Part shown: positions 1-5,573 of the stretch, piece by piece
Numbering within the stretch: position 1 is the first letter of the stretch
How the letters are laid out: each line of letters opens with the position of its first letter
NCBI GenBank assembly: GCA_900321505.1
Contig: ONWK01000057.1
Span: 1-5,573 of the forward strand
Origin: an uncultured Eubacteriales bacterium
GTDB taxonomy: Bacteria; Bacillota; Clostridia; Lachnospirales; Lachnospiraceae
Length of the DNA: 5,573 nt
Direction: 5' to 3'
Notes under the pieces: model-generated
Database searches by the model: none
Told to the model about the DNA's origin: nothing
The model's input: the letters and a program-made list of their open reading frames with translations, nothing else
Position numbers and translations under genes: made by a program

Positions 1-359
1 ATTTCACCCTGTCACATAATGACGTTGTGGAGATTCTGATCCCGACAGGAAAGGAAGTGACCATCGCGGAAGCGAACGAGGGATATACGACCACGTTTAA
101 GCTGAATGATGAGGATGCCGTTACCGGAACGGATACGACTTTTACCATACTGGCCGATACGGAGCTTCTGGTTACCAATACGCTGAGTGCTGAAATACCG
201 ACCGGTCTGGGAATGTCATTCGGATCGCTGCTGCTTCTGGGGGCAGGGTGCCTGATCGGCATTCTTCTGGCAACCGGCAGCCTGATGATCAGACGCAGAA
301 GAAGGATCACAGAAGAATATCTGCGGAACAGATTTGGATCCGGAAGATTTCGCGATTGA
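1..359 (+). CDS. C-terminal fragment of a cell-surface (pilin-like) protein with sortase-like anchor
   Basis: This is the 3' end of a gene whose start lies upstream of the window; the frame is open from position 3 to the TGA at 357-359, with no stop. The visible residues first form a beta-rich stretch (FTLSHNDVVEILIPTGKEVT, then AEANEGYTTTF and a VTNTL strand). This resembles the last strands of pilin or Cna_B/Spy0128-like surface domains, in which a 'P-x-G...v-x-E...Y' turn precedes a final 'TNT' strand. Next come IPTG (195-206), a hydrophobic segment of about 24 residues (219-290, FGSLLLLGAGCLIGILLATG and onward) and RRRRR (291-305), the order of a cell-wall sorting signal. The 18 residues after the arginines are a longer cytoplasmic tail than is usual for sortase substrates, so a plain single-pass membrane protein is the alternative. 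The protein's overall function cannot be told. A GTG at 27 is an internal valine, not a likely start. Confidence 0.8.
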   Translation, partial: FTLSHNDVVEILIPTGKEVTIAEANEGYTTTFKLNDEDAVTGTDTTFTILADTELLVTNTLSAEIPTGLGMSFGSLLLLGAGCLIGILLATGSLMIRRRRRITEEYLRNRFGSGRFRD

Positions 360-393
360 CCGGAGAATCAGAAAAAAGTAAAAAAGATACTAT

Positions 394-427
394 CACCGCT
401 TATTCTTAATGGGTAAGCGGTGTTTTT
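394..427 (+). terminator. Rho-independent terminator after the surface-protein gene
   Basis: CACCGCTTA (394-402) pairs perfectly with TAAGCGGTG (414-422). The stem can extend by TTC/GGG (403-405 with 411-413, including two T-G wobbles), leaving the five-base loop TTAAT. Five T residues (423-427) follow directly. It lies 35 bases after the stop codon of the surface-protein gene and should isolate that gene from the phosphorylase operon. Confidence 0.92.
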
Positions 428-492
428 ATGATCAGGATCCGGTTACCTTGATGCCGTATAATTACAAAAAAGATAATAATATCATGATTCCT

Positions 493-535
493 ATATCTGA
501 AATCCGGTAAATAGTATATAATCTAGAGCAGATAT
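493..535. repeat. Short inverted repeat flanking the putative -10 box
   Basis: ATATCTG at 493-499 is exactly inverted as CAGATAT at 529-535, with 29 bases between the arms. The putative -10 hexamer lies inside the interval. The placement would suit an operator pair for a sugar-responsive regulator, but seven-base arms in AT-rich DNA can arise by chance, so this is only a candidate. Confidence 0.25.
517..522 (+). promoter_or_regulatory. Putative -10 box (TATAAT) of the GH94 operon
   Basis: A perfect TATAAT lies 62 bases upstream of the first phosphorylase's start codon, downstream of the terminator and in the only non-coding gap before the operon. No recognisable TTGACA-like -35 box is found 16-18 bases upstream (the bases there read around TATCTG). 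If used, the promoter is probably weak or activator-dependent. Transcription would begin near 529-531, giving a leader of about 55 bases. Confidence 0.4.
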
Positions 536-570
536 GCATTCTGAGAGGAAAATGGGGAAGCAAAAAATAT

Positions 571-577
571 AAGGAGG
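571..577 (+). promoter_or_regulatory. Strong ribosome binding site of the first phosphorylase
   Basis: AAGGAGG ends seven bases before the ATG at 585, an almost ideal Shine-Dalgarno sequence and spacing. It fixes 585 as the start in preference to the in-frame ATG at 600, which has no comparable site. Confidence 0.9.
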
Positions 578-584
578 TACAAAG

Positions 585-3302
585 ATGGAGAAGGGAACAA
601 TGCAGTTTACCGGAAAGGACGAGAGCTTCGTCCTTAAGTCGGCGGAGAATACAAGTTATCTGTATTTTCCTATCGCGGGAGAAGCCGGGCTGAAGGCCTG
701 TGTTACCCCGAATCTCGGCGGTGATTCCAAGCTGGATCAGGAGCATTTCGTGCTGGAGCCGGTAAGTGTCGAGAATCTGCATAATAACAAGAATACCAGG
801 AATTTCTGGCTGAACTTCGGAGAAGGACGCGTATGGTCCGCAGTGGGAAGCTCGGCAGGACAGGAGGCTGAGCGTTTTACCGCTGAACAGGAGGAAAGCC
901 AGGTAGAGGGAGGCTTTCTCTGGCAGAAGGCCATAAGAGATTCTAAAAAATACGGCATTCACGCGGAGGTGACTTCCTTCGTTCCGGTGGATGCAAATGT
1001 TGAGATCATGGTTGTGAAGCTCCGGAATGTATCCGGTCAGCCGGTGGAGTTCACTCCCGTTGCGGTTATCCCTCTTTATGGCAGATCGGCAGATAATCTC
1101 CGTGATCATAGAAATGTTACCTCCATACTTCACCGTGTAAGTACAAACGAAGACGGTGTGCAGGTTAAGCCCACCATGTCCTTTGATGAAAAGGGACACC
1201 GTCTGAACAGGATGATCTACTATGTATACGGCTCCGAAGGAAACGGAGAAAAGGCTGAAAGCTTTTTCCCGACTACGGAAAGCCTGATAGGAGAAGGAGG
1301 AAGCTTCCTTCGTCCTGAGGCAGTGATACTGGATAAACCGGGCATGCCTGCCGGAGTAAAGATCGACGGCCGTGAGGCAGTGGGAGGACTTAGGTTCCGC
1401 CGGGCAGCGCTTGCACCGGATGAGGAATGCACCTACATACTCCGCATCGGCGCCGAAGAGGATGAGGCCGGCATCAAAGAGGTGGATATTTCCTACCGTA
1501 CGGAAGAAAATGTGAACATTGCCCTGACCAAGACTTCCGACTACTGGAAGAATAAGGTGAATGTACATTTCCATACCGGAGATCCGGATTTTGATCATTT
1601 CATGTCATGGGTATCCTTCCAGCCGTTCCTTCGCAGGATCTACGGCTGTTCCTTCCTGCCATATCATGATTACGGACGCGGAGGAAGAGGATGGCGTGAT
1701 CTGTGGCAGGATTGTCTGTCCCTTCTGTTCATGGAACCGGATAACGTACGGAAGATGATAGTTGCGAACTTCGGAGGCGTGCGTGCCGATGGAACAAATG
1801 CGACCATCATCGGTGACGGCATCGGCAATTTCATAGCTGACAGAAACGGTATCGCCAGGGTTTGGATGGATCATGCCTTCTGGCCCTTCCGTACACTGAA
1901 GCTTTATATCGACCAGACCGGAGATATAGGCATTCTTGAGGAAGAGGCAGGATATTTCAAGGATCCCCAGGCCTGCCGCGCAACAGGCATCGATAAGGAC
2001 TGGAAACCGGAGGATGGCAACCAGCTGAAGACGGCAGACGGCAGGGTATATCACGGAAGTATCATAGAGCATCTTCTTATCGAGACGCTGACCGCTTTCT
2101 GTGAGGTCGGAGAGCATGGGATCATCCGTCTCCGCGGGGCGGACTGGAACGACGCTCTGGATATGGCATCAAGAAGAGGCGAAAGCGTGGCATTTACCTT
2201 CGCCTATGCCATGAATCTTGCTGAGATAGCCGATACACTGGAAGAGTATAAATGCCATACCGGAAAAGCCATGGTATCCATCGCAAAGGAGCTGAACCCC
2301 CTTATCGAAATGGAAGAAGGCGTATATGGTGATGCAGAGAAGAAGAGGGAGATCCTGAGCGCATATTGTGAAAGCTGTGTAAGCAGTGTCTCCGGTGAGC
2401 AGGCACAGGTGGATCTCGATCGTATCATATCAGCTCTGAGGAAGATGGCTGAGTGGCAGAAGAGCTTCCTTCGCGGACAGGAATGGATCGACGGCGCAGA
2501 GGGCGAGGGCTGGTTCAACAGCTATTATGATGACAGTGCAAAGGCGGTTGAGAGGTACAGCGAGACCGATGAAGATGTGAGGATGATGCTCACGGGCCAG
2601 GTTTTCGCCGTTATGAGCGGAACGGCTAAGGAATCGGAGGTTGCGAAGATCGCGAAGGCGGCTGATCATTATCTCTATCGTAAGGAGATCGGCGGATACC
2701 GGCTGAATACGGATTTCAAAGAACTGAAAATGGATATGGGAAGAATGTTCGGTTTCTCCTATGGTGAAAAGGAGAACGGCGCAGTATTCTCTCATATGGC
2801 TGTAATGTACGGAAATGCACTCTACAGCCGGGGCTTTGCAAAGGAAGGCTATAAGGTGCTGAAGTCCCTGTCGGATACCTCGCTGGATTTCGAGGTCAGC
2901 CGTATGTACCCGGGAATCCCCGAGTATTTCAATATTGATGGAAGAGGCATGTATCCGTATCTTACCGGAGCGGCATCCTGGTATATGATGACCATGATCC
3001 TGGAGGTATACGGCGTACGCGGCAGGAACGGGGATCTTCAGTTCAGTCCTCGGATCCTTGCGGAGCAGTTTGACGATACAAAAGAGGCATCCATAGAGCT
3101 GTTCTTCGCCGGAAAGCCCCTTCGTATAACCTATCAGAATCCGAAGGGACTGGAATACGGCAGCTACCGTGTCGGAAGCTTTACGGTAAATGGAGAGACT
3201 ACGGTCTGCAAGGCGGGTGAATCGGCAGTGATCCGCCGGAATGTGATCGATAACTTTGGGGATGATGTAACAGAGATTATTATTGTATTGGAGGAGCAGT
3301 AG
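585..3302 (+). CDS. GH94 inverting phosphorylase, laminaribiose phosphorylase-like
   Basis: Seen: 905 residues with no signal peptide, so cytoplasmic. The layout is that of GH94: an N-terminal beta-sandwich (about 1-300), a helical linker (about 300-335), an (alpha/alpha)6 barrel (about 340-800) and a C-terminal beta domain to the end. The general acid is Asp523 in RGADWND. The substrate/phosphate loop is R365-GGRGW-R371-D372. The phosphate-site His737 lies in KENGAVFSH, and Thr794-Gly795 lie in LTGAAS. Known: GH94 enzymes attack beta-glucosidic bonds with phosphate and invert the anomer, releasing alpha-D-glucose 1-phosphate. Inferred: the length (the Paenibacillus laminaribiose phosphorylase is about 910 residues) and motifs such as SYLYFP, GDSK, LLEPVS-like and GWFN-YY point to the laminaribiose phosphorylase branch (beta-1,3-glucobiose + Pi to glucose + glucose 1-phosphate, EC 2.4.1.31). 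The 1,2-beta-oligoglucan phosphorylases are longer, about 1,100 residues. GH94 membership is near certain; the exact substrate is only likely. It is the first gene of a two-gene operon. Confidence 0.93.
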   Translation: MEKGTMQFTGKDESFVLKSAENTSYLYFPIAGEAGLKACVTPNLGGDSKLDQEHFVLEPVSVENLHNNKNTRNFWLNFGEGRVWSAVGSSAGQEAERFTAEQEESQVEGGFLWQKAIRDSKKYGIHAEVTSFVPVDANVEIMVVKLRNVSGQPVEFTPVAVIPLYGRSADNLRDHRNVTSILHRVSTNEDGVQVKPTMSFDEKGHRLNRMIYYVYGSEGNGEKAESFFPTTESLIGEGGSFLRPEAVILDKPGMPAGVKIDGREAVGGLRFRRAALAPDEECTYILRIGAEEDEAGIKEVDISYRTEENVNIALTKTSDYWKNKVNVHFHTGDPDFDHFMSWVSFQPFLRRIYGCSFLPYHDYGRGGRGWRDLWQDCLSLLFMEPDNVRKMIVANFGGVRADGTNATIIGDGIGNFIADRNGIARVWMDHAFWPFRTLKLYIDQTGDIGILEEEAGYFKDPQACRATGIDKDWKPEDGNQLKTADGRVYHGSIIEHLLIETLTAFCEVGEHGIIRLRGADWNDALDMASRRGESVAFTFAYAMNLAEIADTLEEYKCHTGKAMVSIAKELNPLIEMEEGVYGDAEKKREILSAYCESCVSSVSGEQAQVDLDRIISALRKMAEWQKSFLRGQEWIDGAEGEGWFNSYYDDSAKAVERYSETDEDVRMMLTGQVFAVMSGTAKESEVAKIAKAADHYLYRKEIGGYRLNTDFKELKMDMGRMFGFSYGEKENGAVFSHMAVMYGNALYSRGFAKEGYKVLKSLSDTSLDFEVSRMYPGIPEYFNIDGRGMYPYLTGAASWYMMTMILEVYGVRGRNGDLQFSPRILAEQFDDTKEASIELFFAGKPLRITYQNPKGLEYGSYRVGSFTVNGETTVCKAGESAVIRRNVIDNFGDDVTEIIIVLEEQ
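3290..3296 (+). promoter_or_regulatory. Ribosome binding site of the second phosphorylase, inside the end of the first gene
   Basis: GGAGGAG lies in the last codons of the upstream gene and ends seven bases before the ATG at 3304. The upstream stop codon TAG (3300-3302) sits between the site and the start. A ribosome ending the first gene is therefore placed directly over the next start, which favours translational coupling. Confidence 0.88.
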
Positions 3303-3303
3303 A

Positions 3304-5573
3304 ATGAAGTACGGTTATTTTGATGATGCAGCAAGAGAATATGTGATCGATCGCCCGGATACACCGGAGGCATGGGCGAATTACCTTGGTTCACCGGAAT
3401 ACGGAGCACTGATCTCCAACAATGCCGGCGGCTACAGCTTTGCAAAGTCCGGAGCCAGCGGACGTATACTCCGGTATCAGTTCAACAGCTTTGACCGTCC
3501 GGGACGGTATATCTATCTTCGCGACAATGATACAAAGGATTACTGGTCAGCCTCATGGCAGCCGGTGGGAAAGCCCCTTGATAAGTATAAGAGCGAATGC
3601 CGTCACGGCCTTGGATATACACTTATCAAGGCAGAATATGCGGGTATCGAGAGCACCGCTTCCTACTATGTTCCGAAGGATAAGGAATATGAGGTCTGGG
3701 CCCTTAAGGTTACAAATAAATCCGATAAGGCACGGAATCTTACGGTTACAGGTTATGCTGAATTCACCAATAACAGTCATTATGAGCAGGATCAGGTTAA
3801 TCTTCAGTATTCCCTTTTCATCTCCAGAACCTACTTCGAGAAGAACAGGGTTATGCAGCAGATCCACGGCAATCTGGATGCTTATCCGGAAGGTGTGCTG
3901 ATGGACGGAAAGAAGGTGCTTGAGCGCTTCTTCGGAATGGCCAAATCCGATGTGGATTCATACTGCGGAGCAAAGGCGGAATTCCTCGGCGCATATCATG
4001 ATTACCGTGATCCCCTGGGAGTATCCGAAGGAAAGCTTTCAGGTAAGATGAATTACAATCAGAATTCCTGCGGCGGTCTTTCCACCGTTATTTCTCTTGC
4101 GGCGGGAGAGACGAAGGAGGTTATATTCCTTCTTGGTGAGAAGTACAGTGCGGAAGCAGCTGAGATCATTGAGAAGTACAATGCTGAGGACGGCGTTGTG
4201 GAGAAGGAGATCGGCGAACTGAAGTCATACTGGGAAAAATATCTCAGCCGTTTCGTAGTTAAGACTCCGAGCGCAGAATTCAATTCCATGATGAATGTAT
4301 GGCATGCCTATAACTGCTTCATGACCTTTATCTGGTCCAGAGCCGCATCATTTATCTACTGCGGTCTCAGAAACGGATACGGTTACCGTGATACAGTACA
4401 GGATATCCAGGGTGTGATACATCTTGCACCCGAGATGGCTGAAAAGCAGATCCGCTTTATGCTGTCGGCACAGGTTGACAACGGCGGTGGACTTCCGCTG
4501 GTTAAATTCACTCACAATGCGGGACATGAGGATACACCGGACGATCTCTCCTATGTACAGGAGACAGGACATCCTGCATACCGTGCCGACGATGCGCTGT
4601 GGCTCTTCCCCACGGTATATAAATACATAACCGAGACCGGCGATCTCGCCTTTATTGACGAGGTTATCCCCTATGCCAATAAGGATGAGGGAACGGTTTA
4701 TGATCATCTAAAGAGAGCCATTGATTTCACACTGAAGCATCTGGGCCCCCACGGCATGCCCGCAGGACTCTATGCAGACTGGAATGACTGCCTCAGACTC
4801 GGTGCGAACGGTGAATCCTCCTTCGTGGCCCTCCAGTTTGTATATGCGCTGGACATTTTAAAGAAATTTGCAGAGTACAAGAAGGATGAGGCTTACATCG
4901 CCTTCCTTGAGGAAGAGGAAGAGAAGATGAAGGCGCTGATCAATGAGATCTGCTGGGATGAGGACCGCTTTATCCGCGGCTTTGCCGAGAACGGAACCGT
5001 TGTGGGCAGAAAGGCTGATCCCGAGGCAAATATGTGGCTGAATCCCCAGAGCTGGGCAGTTATCTCCGGACAGGCTGATGAAGAGCAGAAACGTCTTGCC
5101 ATGGATTCCGTCTACAATATCCTGAATACAAAGTATGGCGCGATCCTTATGGATCCCCCCTTCCATGCACATGCGATCGACGGCGCTCTTGCGGTTGGTT
5201 ACAATGCCGGTACCAAGGAGAATTCAGGTATCTTTTCACAGACACAGGGCTGGCTGATCCTTGCCGAATCGCTGCTTGGACATGGCAACCGTGCTTTTGA
5301 ATACTATATGGAGAACTGTCCCGCAGCCTTCAATGACCGCGCTGAGATACGTCAGATGGAGCCCTACTGCTTCGGCCAGTTTACTGAAGGAAAGGCAAGC
5401 CCCTGCTTCGGTCAGTCTCATGTACACTGGCTGACAGGAACGGCATCAACCGTTATGGTAGGCTGTGTTGAAGGTATCCTGGGCTTCCGCCCCGATTTCT
5501 ACGGCCTGCACATTTCACCGTCGATCCCGGCGGATTGGGATGGCTTTGAAATCGAAAAGGAATTCCGCGGAAA
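3304..5573 (+). CDS. GH94 inverting phosphorylase of unassigned specificity (3' end missing)
   Basis: Seen: 756 complete codons without a stop, cut by the window end. Cellobiose and chitobiose phosphorylases have about 800-810 residues, so roughly 45-50 are missing. The start MKYGYFDDAAREYVIDRPDT is the typical GH94 N-terminus, which supports the ATG at 3304. There is no signal peptide. Domains: beta-sandwich (about 10-290, with FDRPGRYIYLRD and YWSASWQPV), helical linker (about 300-325), (alpha/alpha)6 barrel (about 330-735), start of the C-terminal beta domain. The general acid is Asp495 in YADWNDC. Arg346, Arg356, Arg362 and Asp363 keep the spacing of the donor/phosphate residues of chitobiose phosphorylase. 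Gln692 and Thr711-Gly712 (HWLTGTAS) complete the site. Odd: GIFSQTQGW has Gln646 where the family has a phosphate-binding His. The position equivalent to the acceptor-binding Glu of cellobiose phosphorylase is Leu629. Known: GH94 releases sugar 1-phosphate from beta-linked sugars. Inferred: a beta-disaccharide phosphorylase with an atypical acceptor. An automatic 'cellobiose phosphorylase' name would be too specific. Confidence 0.93.
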   Translation, partial: MKYGYFDDAAREYVIDRPDTPEAWANYLGSPEYGALISNNAGGYSFAKSGASGRILRYQFNSFDRPGRYIYLRDNDTKDYWSASWQPVGKPLDKYKSECRHGLGYTLIKAEYAGIESTASYYVPKDKEYEVWALKVTNKSDKARNLTVTGYAEFTNNSHYEQDQVNLQYSLFISRTYFEKNRVMQQIHGNLDAYPEGVLMDGKKVLERFFGMAKSDVDSYCGAKAEFLGAYHDYRDPLGVSEGKLSGKMNYNQNSCGGLSTVISLAAGETKEVIFLLGEKYSAEAAEIIEKYNAEDGVVEKEIGELKSYWEKYLSRFVVKTPSAEFNSMMNVWHAYNCFMTFIWSRAASFIYCGLRNGYGYRDTVQDIQGVIHLAPEMAEKQIRFMLSAQVDNGGGLPLVKFTHNAGHEDTPDDLSYVQETGHPAYRADDALWLFPTVYKYITETGDLAFIDEVIPYANKDEGTVYDHLKRAIDFTLKHLGPHGMPAGLYADWNDCLRLGANGESSFVALQFVYALDILKKFAEYKKDEAYIAFLEEEEEKMKALINEICWDEDRFIRGFAENGTVVGRKADPEANMWLNPQSWAVISGQADEEQKRLAMDSVYNILNTKYGAILMDPPFHAHAIDGALAVGYNAGTKENSGIFSQTQGWLILAESLLGHGNRAFEYYMENCPAAFNDRAEIRQMEPYCFGQFTEGKASPCFGQSHVHWLTGTASTVMVGCVEGILGFRPDFYGLHISPSIPADWDGFEIEKEFRG

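Noticed and set aside
27..29. GTG as the start of a 110-residue protein
   Set aside because: The frame is open to the window edge with beta-domain-like residues before it, and no ribosome binding site precedes it. It is an internal valine codon of a truncated gene.
457..462. A second TATAAT as the operon promoter
   Set aside because: No -35-like hexamer lies at a usable distance (the bases read around GGATCC), and the 517-522 box is closer to the gene. It cannot be excluded as a minor promoter.
481..488. Palindrome ATCATGAT as an operator
   Set aside because: Eight bases of perfect symmetry in AT-rich non-coding DNA is common by chance, and there is no second copy nearby.
600..602. Alternative in-frame ATG start for the first phosphorylase
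   Set aside because: The ideal AAGGAGG at 571-577 is spaced for the ATG at 585, not for this one.
462..1598. Long antisense open frame (378 codons) on the minus strand, with others at 1605-2117 and 2430-2795
   Set aside because: They lie opposite the first phosphorylase gene, whose plus-strand product has a full set of family motifs. Their translations show no recognisable domain, and they are explained by that gene's codon bias.
3422..3901. Plus-strand open frame of 159 codons within the second phosphorylase gene
   Set aside because: It is out of frame with the continuous GH94 reading frame from 3304 and its translation has no family features.
3304..5573. Naming the second enzyme cellobiose phosphorylase
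   Set aside because: The Glu that binds the acceptor in cellobiose phosphorylases is Leu629 here and the phosphate His is Gln646, so the specific name is not supported.

Overview
The window suggests a gut or rumen Firmicute, most plausibly a Lachnospiraceae-type anaerobe. The clues are strong AGGAGG-type ribosome binding sites, moderate GC with mixed codon use, a Gram-positive surface-protein tail with a sortase-like C-terminus, and glycoside phosphorylases typical of fibre fermenters. The assignment to family is an inference from style, not from a marker gene.

Layout. Positions 1-359 hold the 3' end of a gene for a cell-wall or membrane-anchored surface protein: the end of a pilin-like beta domain, an IPTG motif, one transmembrane segment and an arginine-rich tail. 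A clear rho-independent terminator (394-427) closes that unit. The short non-coding gap 360-584 then holds a -10 box inside a small inverted repeat, followed by a strong ribosome binding site. From 585 to the window end lies a tandem pair of genes, both encoding glycoside hydrolase family 94 (GH94) inverting phosphorylases. The first (585-3302, 905 residues) is complete and resembles laminaribiose phosphorylases. The second (3304-5573, at least 756 residues) runs off the window and lacks roughly the last 45-50 residues. It belongs to the cellobiose/chitobiose phosphorylase side of GH94, but its acceptor-site residues match none of the characterised types I can recall. One base separates the two genes, and the second gene's ribosome binding site lies inside the end of the first, so they are almost certainly co-transcribed and translationally coupled.

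How the genes work together (inference). Neither phosphorylase has a signal peptide, so both should act in the cytoplasm on imported beta-linked disaccharides or short oligosaccharides. Each would release alpha-D-glucose 1-phosphate (or another sugar 1-phosphate) plus the acceptor, saving ATP relative to hydrolysis. A laminaribiose-type enzyme paired with a second enzyme of different linkage or acceptor preference would suit a mixed beta-glucan or another heterogeneous beta-glycan. No transporter or regulator is visible in the window. The surface protein upstream is separated by a terminator and need not be part of the system.

The most interesting point is the second phosphorylase. Its general acid and most of its phosphate site are intact, but a normally conserved phosphate-contacting histidine is glutamine, and its acceptor-binding positions do not fit cellobiose, chitobiose or, as far as I recall, cellobionate phosphorylases.
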